From: Pyropia yezoensis
Taxonomy: Eukaryota; Rhodophyta; Bangiophyceae; Bangiales; Bangiaceae
Assembly (NCBI GenBank): GCA_009829735.1
Contig: CM020619.1
Coordinates: 31,517,751-31,581,750 of the forward strand
Length of the DNA: 64,000 nt
Direction of reading: 5' to 3'
The notes beneath the pieces are model-generated. The model was not told the origin of the DNA. It saw only the letters and a program-made list of their open reading frames with translations, and made no database searches. Below, piece after piece: positions 33,388 to 44,433 of this stretch (the first letter of the stretch is position 1; each line of letters begins with the position of its first letter). The translations under genes and the position numbers were made by a program.

Positions 33388-33750
33388 TGTAGCAATATGG
33401 TTGGCCGTATTGTGACCCTAATATTAAGGGGGCTACTTCTAACCCTTAACTTTCAATTTGAGAGTTCGTACTGGTCACGGTATCTATAAGTTACGTATGA
33501 CCAGAGGGACTTGCATCTTGGGGTGGAGGGTAGTTAGTAGTGTCTCCGAGGATTTATAACGAGGGGGCCGGCGGCGAATCCACCGCCGGCCATGGTAGAA
33601 CAACAAACCCCTCCCATTTGGGCTCCCATCTTGGTCCCGCGGCTTGCGCTCCAAGGACAGCAACCTTGGCCTCCCGGTGACGTTGGTGCCGATCCCCCCT
33701 GGTGAGTGTTCCCTGAGAGTGGACGTGCAGCGGATGCCTATTGTGCTACA
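33388..33750 (+). repeat. 3' LTR of element C
   Basis: A 363-bp copy of 5863-6225 with exact inverted ends TGTAGCA and TGCTACA, about ten substitutions from the 5' copy. It is followed by CAGCC and keeps the hairpin at 33566-33591. Confidence 0.93.
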
Positions 33751-34273
33751 CAGCCCTTCGATAAAGACCATTGTCGCCGGAGCTCGTACGGCCGCCAGAG
33801 CTCGACGCCGTCGGAATGGCAGCGCCCGCAACGACGTCAGTGGAGCTGTCGGAGTCTTCGCCGTCGGACTTCCTGTGGGGACACTCGATAGACGACTCTG
33901 ACGGAATCGTGTCCGTCGATGCGTCGCTGTCGGTGTCAACGGGCACGAGGGGCCCGCGCACCACCGTTATGCGTGGCGCACCGCAGAGAACAGGCCCCTC
34001 TTCCCGCATGCGAGGCTGCTTCGTGCGGTTGTGCAATCGTAGCACTTTCCAGCACCAGAACAGCTGCACCTCGGCGGGCGGAATACGAACAAATATCTGG
34101 AGCTCAGGCATACAGGTACGATACGGCTTCATGGCGCTTGTCTCTGACCACGGGATGTTGCCTCGCACACATATCTGGCGCGACGGGGGGCCGACCTCGA
34201 CAAGAACGCACAGACCGGTGCGGAGACGGCCAGACCACCACGCCGGCTCCCCCGTCGGCATGATCGTAGACAA
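33746..34273 (-). CDS. Unknown ORF ending inside the C LTR
   Basis: A 175-codon frame whose stop TAG is supplied by the end of the element C LTR. Without C the frame would run only about eight codons further before a TGA near 5841. The product has a mixed-composition first half (FVRIPPAEVQLFWCWKVLRL) and an acidic, Ser-rich tail (DTDSDASTDTIPSESSIE). I recognise no family. It could be an exon of a larger gene hit near its end by C, or a chance frame. Confidence 0.25.
   Translation of the reverse strand: MSTIMPTGEPAWWSGRLRTGLCVLVEVGPPSRQICVRGNIPWSETSAMKPYRTCMPELQIFVRIPPAEVQLFWCWKVLRLHNRTKQPRMREEGPVLCGAPRITVVRGPLVPVDTDSDASTDTIPSESSIECPHRKSDGEDSDSSTDVVAGAAIPTASSSGGRTSSGDNGLYRRAV
33751..33755. 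repeat. Target-site duplication of element C, right copy (CAGCC)
   Basis: It matches 5858-5862 and marks the return to the sequence that C interrupted. Confidence 0.9.
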
Positions 34274-35526
34274 AGAGCGCCCACGTAGATGATGGAGATG
34301 GTCAGCACTGCGACGATGATACAGGCGGGCGGGAAGGGAGAGTTAGGAGAAGCGCGAGGCACAGAGAAGACGGGGAGGGCAGGGGGGGGGGGGACGGGGA
34401 GAGCGGGGGGGGAGCGCGCAGGAGAGGGGGCGCTGGATTGTCAGCACGGTGAATTCGAACGGCAGGTGGAACAAGCGGGGGGGGGGGGGGAGGGGCAGCG
34501 GCCGTGAGAAGAAGCCACGCGGCACAACGCAAGAAAGAGCGAAGCTTAGTCACCGCCGCAGACCGCGTCTTCACACCACATGACAGCCCCCAATAAGGGC
34601 ACGCCCGTTCCAAGCGGCTCATAAAATAATCGAGGGGACGTCCAACATGGTCATTGCAGCCTCTCCGGCGCCGCCCCAGCGCCTGGACGTGGAACGCCGC
34701 GCGGCAGCCTCAATCAGAGACCGTCGTTGTGCATTCAAATTCAGGTAGGGGTGGTGCCCATCACGGCCGCCAGACTCGACCCCGGCTGGGGCGTGAATAA
34801 GGCCGTAAGCGGTAGATGAAGGGCCCATATCAAGGCTGCTGGGAGTCGTCGGCGGTGGCAGCGGCAGCATGGGCGGCGAGAGTGAGCGTTGGTGGGGGGC
34901 GGCACCGAGAGTGCGGTGGTGCACAACCGCGATGTCACAGTCCCGCGCTCTCGAACGACAGGCTTGTCGACATCGAGCCTCCCCTCCACGCACGACAGCC
35001 GGCCATGCGGCTGGTGCTCGACCCAGCTGGCGGCTAGGGCGGAGAATGCCGGCGGCAGGCGCAGGTAGACGTGGGGGCGGGGGGCGGCGGCGTGGGCGCT
35101 CTGCAAAATCGTGAGTGAGGCGGTGGAGGACTCGAAGTTGCTGCAGCCCGCACCCTCGACGCCACATATATGGGAGGCGGCAACTGCGAGCGCTGCTTCT
35201 CGCCTTCACGTGCACCATGGTGACAATTGCGCTACAGCGGTCGTCAGCAGGGGCGCGCCGACAGTGTCGGTGGCGAGCAAGCCGCACTTACGGCGGGGAG
35301 AGCCGCCCGCGGCCACGTCAGTGACGTTGGTGCCGGCCGCACGCGTCCAACCCATCAGGGAAGGAGTGCAGGTGGGAGGTGGACGGCCGGAGGCCGAAGC
35401 CGGGGGAAAAACGCCACTATTCCCCCTCCGACGCGAAGCGGCACACACCTCCGACGAAGTCAACACAAGCGACGCAATGCTCTCCGGAGCAATGTCATCG
35501 ATGCGCCACCTCTCAGGAGGCGCCGC
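34274..35526. other. No gene recognised; G-rich tracts
   Basis: The segment holds G runs near 34381-34392 and 34480-34491 and generally low-complexity purine sequence at 34330-34500. The longest frames look like by-products of high GC. Confidence 0.5.
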
Positions 35527-38500
35527 CTATTGAACCTCCATGACCACATCCGTATCACGCAATACCACGTTGCTCGACGCCATGGCAGTAAGACGCCGAA
35601 GAACCGTTTCTGCGGCCTCCACAACATGAGCGGATTGAACCTTGGCTTGAGAGGCCCACCTGGCGTACTGGGGCGTTTGGGTGCGCATTAGAAAGCACCG
35701 CAGGCTGACGATGTGTTTGCGAATAACAGTCTCGACGACATCAGGAGCGGGCACCTCAATCTCGCCCGGTGACAATGAGCGCACAGTAGCATGCGCTGCA
35801 GGTGTTGCAAGTACATTGTCCAACAGCCACAGTGGAGGCACGGCCTGGCGCACAGCCGGAAGCACCGAGCGCTGTTTTGCCTTCCGAATTTTCACAGTGA
35901 CCTCAGCGGGCCGGGAACCGTTGGACGCAGAGTCTGGAGGGTCTTCACCGCATGACTCAAGATGAGAATCATCTCCAGAGGACGCGCCTGGCCCCGCAGG
36001 GGCTTCCTTGGGGTCCCGAGCGGCCTCAGCAGGTTCCTTGGCGACCCGTAGGGCCTGCGCCACCGGGATGACGACACTTGCATCAGTGCCCACCAGCCTT
36101 CCACAAGTACAGGCATTGATGACCCGTTGCGGTCTGCATAGGCCTCGGCGAAGAAGCTCCTTCTTTCCCGACCGGGACGAGCCCGACGGCTCGACCCGCT
36201 TGGCGCTGTTGGCATCGGCAACATCGTGCAACGGGAGAGTGAAGCACAGCTCTGCTCCTCCTCTCCTTGACTCGACGACAGTGTTCGGGTCCGCTTCTCC
36301 GATGGTCTTCAAAGCCTCAGACTCTGTGGACCCATGGGCTCCCAAGGTCCGCCAGCACTCGCAAACCCTAATGTACTTGGTGTATACAAGGGAGGAGGGT
36401 TGCGAGCGTGGCGTGGAAATCTTGATTGTTGCGTCACAAAGCCCGGCAAGGTCCGAGAGAACAGCCGCCTGCGGCGCATTGTCGTCGTGGTTGTGCGTGT
36501 ACCGGCCCACTCCACGACGATGGCCTTCGATGGCTTCATCAGAGATGTACGCGACCTCAGAGCGCTGGTCGCCGACTTGATTCTGTAGATGCGCAATAGG
36601 TGCGTGCATGTACAGCGTCGGCACGTTGGCGCCCATTTTCCTGGGGACCAGGGGTTTCACCTCTTGATAAAGTGGCCCCATGATGGACGACGCCAGTCTA
36701 GCAATGGATCCAGCCCCGTCTTGTCACGGCCACTTCATCGGTCGGTGAGCCACGCCAGGGGGCGTTGAGAACTGCGCCAGTTGTAGCAACAGGGTAAAGG
36801 TGCAGTCCAGGTCGCGGGAGAAAATCTCTGGGCGAGCAGCTGCACGGGCAACGAGCTCGCGGTGCTCACGCAGGTACAGGGCGTCCATCTGTCCCTTCCC
36901 GGAGATAGCCAATAAGGTCGAGCGCGCGTCGGCCTGCACTGCTTCCGGCAAGCACGCCAGCACGAAGAAATTCATGACCTCGGCGATGTTCCCAGTGCAA
37001 TGCAGTACAGGAAGCTGAATGCGCGACTTCATGTTGCGAAGCAGGGGGTACCCGCGGACACCACCGCACAACGTCCGAGAAGCGTTGATTGCGTCGTCGA
37101 ACGGCGAGCGTGCAATGTCGTGCAGCTGGTAAACCGGATGTCGTTCCCATCGCATTCAGGGCGGGGACACCGAAGGGCGCCGCTGTTGAGAGCCTCACTT
37201 CCGGACACCGCCAGCAGGATCTTGCATGCAGGGCAGCTGATGTACGCCTCGCGTGCGTTAAGCTTGACAGGACAGCGGCTATGACCCATCGTCCACCCCG
37301 CCAGTGTCCAAATGGCCAGTTGCCATTGCTCCGAGACGACCTCGACTGAGCGGTCAGCTACTTGCTGCATATGGCAGCTCGCACGCAGGTACTCGAGCAC
37401 GAGGCACCCGGCGCGGTGGACACATCGCCACTTGTCTCGGCTGCCGGTGAGGCCGTGGACCCAGTGACACATGTTGAAGTCAGCTGTCCGGTTGGTGATC
37501 AGAAGAGAATAAACAGCCCATGAGCAACAGAAGAGAGGAACCACAAGGCAAGCGTCCGTTAGATGCGGGCGCGAGGCCATACCAAGGTGTCGACGACACG
37601 CACACACCGGGCATTAAAGGACGGTAGCCAACGCACACATCGCGACATACAACACGCCAACGTACCACAGACTTCGACCTCGTCACAAAGCTTGATCGGG
37701 ACCCTCGACGACGTGTCTTCGTCCTTCCCGGCTCCATTTTCATCGTCATCGCTACCGTCGCTGGCTGTCGCGTTGGTAGTAGAGCACGACGTTGAGACGC
37801 TGAACTTTGCGTCCATGACGGGCGCTAGCATGTCGCGTACCACAGTGTCTACGAGGTGGTCTACGTCCGTCTCACCTGAGAGTGAGTAGGCAAGAGGTGC
37901 GAGGTCAGTCTTGCCATGCTTCAGATGTGGACACGAGACGCCGGCAGTGAAGGCAGTCACCAACTTGCCACCCACGGTGCCCCCGTCTGCGGCGAACTTC
38001 ACTACCGCAGGCGGGGCAGACGCGGCTGCAACCGCTGTGAGGCCGGTCACCGTCGACAGATCCATAGCCCGCTGCAAAGCTGCGACGGCGTCAAATCCAA
38101 CAGCCATAATTCTCAGCTCCCCGGTGCCGTCATCGTCTTCTAGGTAGGGAGTGCGCACTCAACATGGACAACGCCTCCTTAGGGCGATCTTGGGGTGCAT
38201 AACAGCCCTCCGTCTCCACGTTGTCATTATCGAAGAAAACGCCGTCGTCATCGTTTGAGGACGCGTCGTCGTCCTCGTTCTCAGCCGCAGTTGGGGCCTG
38301 CCAATACTTGCTCGTGTACGCGCGCAGCCGCTTTTCCTCCCCCGTTTCCGATCTGTATCGACGGATGCCGGCAGACCCCGAGCCACGCACATAATCCCAT
38401 CGAACGAGGTCGCCCCCGCGGCGAGTGAAAAAGAAGTGTCGGATGCGGCTGGGATCGTCGAAGGCAGTGCGTCTCTCGAGGCGCAGCTCCTCCTTGGTGG

Positions 38501-39509
38501 GAAGTAGTCGCATTTGGGTCATCCCCAACGACAGCCGGATACGAGTGGCGCGCTTGCCGCTGCCCCTCGATGGGTGCCGGGGCTCGAACTCAAGGACCCT
38601 GTGTAAGGCCGCAACTGTTCCGGAGCCCATCCCGCGCAGCAACTGCCGCCACCGTCCCCTCATGCTCGCTGCCCCCTTGTTTCGGTATTCCTTCACCGCC
38701 CTGCCGGACCGCTGGCGCAGCAGAGCGTTGACCCCTTTCCGGCGCACAGGATCGTCCATGGCAGAACGCCGTTCCACGAGGGCGACGTAGCCGTCTGGTA
38801 TCTTCTTGTTCGACCTTCGGACGGTATCACGCGCCGATCGGAGAACCACGCCAATGTCCGAATCAGATAGCGCGTCCTGGTGGCTAACAACGCGAAAAGA
38901 GCTCGTTGTAGACGATTCGTCCCAAAGCCGGTCAGCCGGTGTGCGGGCTTCAAACACCGCACATATGGACGCGTGCGCGTCCTCGATGCCAACGTAAGTA
39001 CCGGGAACAAGCCACGACATAGAGCGCACATAGAACTCGTGCGGGGGAAGAGGTGCGGCGGCCGATACGGTTGTGAGTGTAGAAAGGCGCCACGCATCAT
39101 CAGAGTAGCCGCGCACGGGTCCACGGATGAGCCACGTGCTGTTCCCGACGGGTGTAGACGACAACGATTCCTGAGGGGGGCAGCCTTGGGAACCCGAATC
39201 GTCTTGAACGCGGGAGATGATGGGGATAGCAAGCGCCTGCGGCCTGCGCCGACGCCGGATGTCGCAAGAGAAGTTTCCGTCGACGTCACGCTCGTTGTAC
39301 AGCACACATGAGTCGAACTTTTTGATGGAGCCACCGCCGTCATCGCCAGAGTTGTCCTCGACAGATGCAAGGGGATCTAGTGCGCCGTCAGCGCCAGGGA
39401 CGTCCTCGGCTGGAGCTGGAGGTGCTGGTACAACACCAGTGCCGTCATCGCCAGGGATTTCCTCGTCGACAGTCGCAGGGGGAGTTTGGACAGCATCGGT
39501 GCCAAGCAT
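35527..39509 (-). pseudogene. Broken multi-frame gene, possibly transposase-like
   Basis: Five successive minus-strand frames overlap or abut: 39509-38130, 38158-37559, 37607-37029, 37155-36724 and 36681-35527. The last two are in one frame split by a TGA; the others need frameshifts or short introns. Read in order they give an acidic N-terminus, a basic region (RRRRRPQALAI, MRGRWRQLLRGMG), a KFAADGGTVGGKLVTAF segment, a Cys-rich zinc-ribbon-like stretch (CPACK, then CPRPEC), and a helical tail (HLQNQVGDQRSEVAYISDEA). The order of these parts is reminiscent of large eukaryotic DNA-transposon transposases of the KDZ type, but I cannot name a family. The long coherent reading in consecutive frames argues that this was once one gene. 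Confidence 0.45.
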
Positions 39510-41156
39510 GACCGTTGAGCCCCTGGTCGTTGGTCGGGAGCAGGGGTTAACGGCACAATCGCAGGTGGAGTGCACGTGTGAAGGGTGTACACACGCAGTG
39601 TGGGTCAGCGTCCGAGATTGTCGAGTGAAGAGAGTGCACAACAGAAGGCCAGTGGAGGGTGGGAGAGCAAGTAGTGCGCCTCTGACGATACCGCCGATAA
39701 TGACTGCACGTGAGAGGGCGACGCAGCACCAGGTCGCAGCAGTGCAACCAGCGCTGCACACATGCGACGTTCAGCGGTGGATGCGCATCTGCGCCACGCG
39801 TGCAGTCAGGTCACGCCACGGACTTGGCTTCAGAACTACTCGGCCGCATGCGGCGGGTGAGGTGCAGCATATTGCACGCGCTCACCGCTCCGCAACGCCC
39901 ACGAGCGCGACACTCGCAGGGGGATGGCGGCGAGACACTCGCAGGGGGTGCGTCGGCGAGACACTTGCGCGGGGGGGCGTCGGCGACACATTCGCAGGGA
40001 GGGAGGGCGGCGACACACTCGCAGGATTGTGAGGAAGGGCCCTGGGAGACGTTCCCCCTTCGAAGGCCACCAAGCGCTCATCGTAGCCCCTGGGCAGCTT
40101 CTGCGCGCCGAGCGCGTGAGATTCATAATGCAACTTTGTGAGGGAGACTGTAACGCACATGAAATGTGCGGCCGACGGCAATACATGTGGAGACTTGCTC
40201 ACATCGCGTGCAGAATGTGCGCGTTTGCGCATGTCCTTTGATCCGAGACGCTTTTCTTCGCAAATAAATGTAAGCAGTCAAACATTGCAGTACAGTGCCG
40301 TGCAGGCACACGCTTGTGCATGTGTACGATACGCAGCACGCCGTGTTTCCTGCAATTCAGTGTCCGCAAAAACGTGCTTGGGGGGTCCGATCTCCGCCGG
40401 AAAAGGTCTGCGAGCTGCCGTTCTTTCTCGAGGAGGAGCACCTTGTCGTCCTTGTCGTGGTCATGAAGAAGGCGAGAAGATCATGGCAACGCCTTCTGTG
40501 TGAGCTCCTTCGGACACGTTTGATGTACACATTTCGGCCTCTACGGGGTCCCTGGGAGACCTTGCGAGATCCTACATCGGCGAATCGGGCCGAATGCGCC
40601 GAAATTACGCCACTGGCGGTTGGCCCCACTGCGCCGGAGCCGCCAATCAGCCACCCCCGCGTGACACGCAATCACCGACGTCGTGCAATCTCGGCCAACC
40701 ATTGGCCATCATCGGACAGCCCATAGCCGCGGCCGTGAGCACACTGCAGCCACGTTGGAATCAGCCACAGACACCTTCGGTCAATTATCGATTTGGGCCG
40801 CGCGATTCACCTTCGTCGAGCCGTTTTTTCGGGGGGGAGACCCAGAGCCGAAATCGGGCTGTGTACAGTGACTGACAAACTGATCCCGGGTTGCCCGCGC
40901 TCGCCTTGGGGGGGTGAGGACCACCGCTGTTGTCATTGGTTGACAGAACACCGACAGCGGCCGTCGTTTCGGTCATCCTGGTGGAGATTCATTGGCATCA
41001 GCCCATCCCCTCGATCAGAAAAGCAAAATTCTGCTCGAGCCGTTCATTTTCGTGGTCGAGCAGGGCAAGTATTTGCACAACGAAGCAAGAGATCTGGCCA
41101 AAATCGGGCTTGTATCTTGACAGGGGATGAGCAGTGCTGGCAGCTCTCTCCAGGCT
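39510..41156. other. Intergenic, no gene recognised
   Basis: Apart from the tandem repeat at 39905-40027 I see no gene. Base composition is less GC-extreme than further right. Many short frames exist in all directions without coherent content. Confidence 0.5.
39905..40027 (+). repeat. Short tandem repeat, about five units of 23-28 bp
   Basis: The units follow the pattern GGCGA(GA)CACTCGCAGGGGG plus a variable G-rich tail. Unit length varies in the G run, so this is a diverged minisatellite. Confidence 0.75.
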
Positions 41157-41268
41157 TGTGCTGCACGCCCAGGGCGTGCACTAAGCTGCACGCCCCGGGC
41201 GGGATTAGGCGTGTTTTAGGGCGTGTCACGCCTGCACGCCCGAGATTTCGGGGCGTGCACTAGGGCGG
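41157..41268. repeat. Cluster of GGGCGTGC/GCACGCCC palindromes, left copy
   Basis: It contains TGCACGCCC-A-GGGCGTGCA (41162-41180), then GGGCGTG-T-CACGCC and GCACGCCC...GGGGCGTGC hairpins. The part from 41207 is repeated in direct orientation at 42771. Confidence 0.75.
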
Positions 41269-41381
41269 GATTGTACTGTCAATAGACTTGCACACGTTCT
41301 GATACTTCGCATCGCGCAATGAAGCCCTAATTGAATGATTGTCAACGGCCCAGCCACAGAGGCCATCCAGTTCGGTATACA

Positions 41382-41496
41382 GTGCGTCCCGTAAAAAGTA
41401 GACGTGCACTTGTCGTGATCTTGTCAAAAATCGGCCACTGGACCAATCAAACCCACACTGCACGACCTATGCACGTCTACTTTTTACGGGACGCAC
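41382..41496. repeat. Small perfect inverted-repeat element
   Basis: Bases 41382-41408 and 41470-41496 are exact reverse complements over 27 bp (GTGCGTCCCGTAAAAAGTAG...), with a 61-nt spacer. Weaker pairing (CGGTAT with ATACCG) continues outward. It could be a MITE-like remnant or a transcribed hairpin. Confidence 0.8.
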
Positions 41497-41568
41497 AATA
41501 CCGGGCGGGAGCAATGCTACGTGGATCCAGTCTGGGATTGCCTGCGCCCAGCTCACGCACATGCCGCG

Positions 41569-42485
41569 CAGTGGGTCTTAACCCATGTACCTAGAATTCC
41601 GCGCATCGGGCCCGCATCTACGAAGCACGTTTTTGCATGGTGGCCCCTGTGGCCTCTGGAGGGCGAAAACCGCGCATAAAAGGTGCGCGAGCACCACCAC
41701 GAGCTGGGAGGTTCTTTTTTCCTACTCGTTTCTTGCGTACGACGACCAGGACGTGAAGAGCTACGTGATCATGGAAGAAGTGAAGCTTGTTGTTCAGTAC
41801 TGGCTGAGATAGCCCAAAACCAACACGTATTTGCAGTGGATTCTCGCATGGAACAATCCGAAATGCACATGTCCCGTGAGAGTCCAAACATCAGTGCGGA
41901 GCAATGTTCTGCAAACGCGCATCAACAATGCAGAATCAAACGAACACTCGATGCAAATTGGTGACCGTCTGCGCATCCTTTCACAAAGGGCGTGTCGTTT
42001 CAGACACGTTTCGCTGCGCACTGTCCGCAAACTGTGCCACAACGGCGCTGACGAAGTGCACCAGGTCGACTACGCGGTGACCGCGCACACCCCGCGGCGA
42101 CGCGGGCGAGGTCAAGCAGCGCTTCCCGCACGAACTGTGCAGACACGTGTATGCCTTGCGCCGACGGGCGGTGCAAGAGGTTGTGGAACGATGGAATCAG
42201 GTGGCCCACGGGTCATCAATGTGCATGCTTCCGGCAAGGGGCCGAAAAAAAAAACATGCATATGCACTCAGGGTGTTTTTTTCTGCTGGATGTGTGGCAG
42301 AATGCGCGCAGAATGTGGGGGAGCGCGCAATGCAAGTGTTTTTTATCGTCTCATGCGTGATCGTTCTCGAACTTGAATCAGGGGTTCGCGGAGGGAACCG
42401 AGGTCGACGGAGACCCAAAACACGCTTTGGCACGTGCTCGCATTGGCATGCGCGAATTTCTAGGTACATGGATTAAGATCCACTG
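41569..42485. mobile_element. Non-autonomous element with hAT-like ends (candidate)
   Basis: The left end CAGTGGGTCTTAACCCATG (from 41569) and the reverse complement of the right end, CAGTGGATCTTAATCCATG (to 42485), match over about 35 bp with few changes, continuing through GTACCTAGA. CAGTGG-TCTTAA is typical of hAT termini. The interior (917 bp in total) has no transposase frame. An 8-bp target duplication is not evident, so the exact limits are uncertain. Confidence 0.55.
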
Positions 42486-42731
42486 CGCTGTGGTTGTCGT
42501 GAGGCCTTCGAAGAAGTCGTGCCGGACGTGGCTGTCTGCTTTCTCGCTTTCATGGCGCAGTGGGGGCCAGAGCAGGCATGTGTGTGCTCCACGGGCGCCG
42601 CCACGATTGACTGCAGCCAGTGCCCCCGAATCTGACAGACAGAGTCGCGACCCAAGGTCCATGGTGGCATCCATGGTGGCAGAGCTTCTTCATAATTTGC
42701 ACTCGTCTGCTAAAATTGTGTTAATGTCTTG

Positions 42732-42824
42732 GGGCGTGCAGGGCGGGATGAACTTTTGAGAGCGTGCTTAAGGCGTGTTTAGGGCGTGTCACGCCTGCAC
42801 GCCCCCGAAATAGGGGCGTGCAGC
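42732..42824. repeat. Cluster of GGGCGTGC/GCACGCCC palindromes, right copy
   Basis: Bases 42771-42824 repeat the left cluster (AGGCGTGTTTAGGGCGTGTCACGCCTGCACGCCC, then a GGGGCGTGCA). With the left copy it brackets 1.5 kb containing both inverted-repeat elements. Confidence 0.7.
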
Positions 42825-43362
42825 ACAAGCCTAGCTATCTCGCTCTGCGCCGAGTTGCCTGCTCGCGGAGCGGGCGCGCCAGCCAAGAACCGCCGCGGCT
42901 CTGCCTGACTGCCACCAAGAAAGAGAAGAGAAAGAGAGAGACGACCGGAAACGGTGCGTGCGGCCCGCGCAATCCATCCATCATCAGCGCAGCCACCCCA
43001 CGGGCACGCCATGGCACGAACAGCGCCGCGCTTGCAACGCCCTCTGTGTAGGGGGAGGCGACGTGGCCCCTGCCGTCCCTGCCAGTTTGCAATGAATGCT
43101 GACCGCATGGCGGGCCGGCTCTCACCCCCTCCACCTTCACCACCCTCTTTGACCTTCTCGAGCGCGTCAGGTCGTCCCCCCGCACTCCTAAAGCTTGGCC
43201 CACCCGCTCCCGCCACCCTCCACACCCTCTTTGCCCATCTTTCCGTTCTCCTTCCACCCCCACCCCCCGGTGGGTATGAACTTCCACCTTGGAACCGCCC
43301 CTGTGGTCGGCGCGTCTATCTCTTACCCTATCCCTCCCTGGGGTTCCCCCCCCCCCGCCCAT

Positions 43363-44433
43363 TCATCGCAATGCCCTGGTGGGCGGTCCTCCTGGTCGTC
43401 CTCGCCGTGGTGGCCGGGTGAGGGTGAGGTCCAGGCCCGGCGCGTCGACGGCGTCATTGCTCAGCCGGAGGAGCACCGCCACCGCCCCGCGGGGGAGGAG
43501 AGGCGCCACCGCCGTCGGCGGGCACCACACCGACCCGTCCCGCGCCTCCCTTTGCCGCCCCCTCCCCCTCCCCGCCACGCTCCACGTGCGCGAGAGGTGC
43601 CAGGGGGGGAAAGAGTCACGAACGGGGACGCCCCTGCGGGCGCGCATGACTGGCAACCCGCACGCACCGGGTGGCGGCGGCGGCAACGGCGGCGGTAGCC
43701 GCCGCAGCCGGGGGGGGAGGTAAGCCCAGCTTGACGGTCAGCCCCCGCACCCGGCGGCTACCAGACGAGCGGCTCTGAACCGCGGGTGGGCGAGCGCCGC
43801 TGGCACCGCCACCGCCGCCGCCACCGCGGCCTTCAGGCCAGGTGTCCACAACCTCGGCGGCAGCGGCGGCAGCGGTGGTGGCGGCGGCAGCGGCGGCGGC
43901 CGCTGCGCCACCCCGGCTGGCCCGCCGACGGGCAGGCGACGGAGGGGGGTGTCATTTGGGACGCCCCCCCTGTGGCAGAGCGCCGCCAGGCGGCGGCAGC
44001 GGCGGCGGCCGGCCGCGCGCGGATGGGGCAGCGGCGGCGGCGGCCGCCCACGCCGCGGCATCGGCGCCGCCAGCGGCCAGCCGCAGAGCGGGCGCGGCCG
44101 CCTGGCCGCCTGGCCGCTATTTTGAACACCTGGTCTCGGGCGCCCGTGACGTCAATGCACGCGTGGTTGAAGCCGTAAAAGTGGGGGTCCCCGGTGCCGT
44201 GCCCGTAGGATACCGTAGGGCGAGTAGTACTGGCGGTTGGTCACCGACGGGTCCTTCACCTTGATCGACAGGGGGAGGTGCGACTCGCGCGCCCCGCGCG
44301 ACGCGAACCGCATATCCTCACCCGCCACCGACGATGTGGTAGTGGTGGTGCCCGCCGCCGGGGGGGGCGCCGCCCCCGGCGGCGGCCGGCCGAGCGCCCA
44401 CAGCAGCGCCATGACGGCCGCGGCAAGGAGCAA
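43363..44433 (-). CDS. Candidate secreted protein with GDPH (VWD-like) motif
   Basis: The likely start (44433) reads MLLAAAVMALLWALG, a signal peptide or membrane anchor, then GEDMRFASRGARESHL and KVKDPSVTNRQYYSPYG. Near 44210 the coherent reading moves to another frame as VSYGHGTGDPHFYGFNHACI, then DVTGARDQVFKIA (to about 44110). GDPH followed by an F..C..D..G..VF pattern resembles the start of von Willebrand type D and related extracellular domains. Further coding-looking pieces lie downstream (VWCPPTAVAPLLPRGAVAVL near 43480) among Ala/Gly-rich low complexity. The frame change is probably a sequencing error or small intron. Exon structure and 3' end are not resolved. Confidence 0.35.

Larger units (their letters stand above)
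5863..33750 (+). mobile_element. Element C: Ty3/gypsy retrotransposon with nested element B
   Basis: The element is delimited by two 363-bp LTRs and a CAGCC target duplication. Without the nested element B and its duplicated 5 bp, C is about 10.7 kb. The order is LTR, primer-binding site, leader, gag, pol (protease, RT, RNase H, integrase, chromodomain), an antisense ORF, and LTR. gag has two nonsense codons. pol has a changed RT catalytic Asp, two frameshifts in integrase and a nonsense codon, so C cannot act on its own. The LTRs differ at roughly ten positions by eye, which fits an older insertion than B. Confidence 0.93.

Noticed and set aside
34330-34500. Possible coding region in the G-rich segment
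   Set aside because: Frames are purine-run low complexity (Gly/Arg/Glu) without any start context or motif.
39905-40027. CRISPR-like array
   Set aside because: Units are adjacent and diverged without unique spacers. It is a minisatellite in eukaryotic DNA.
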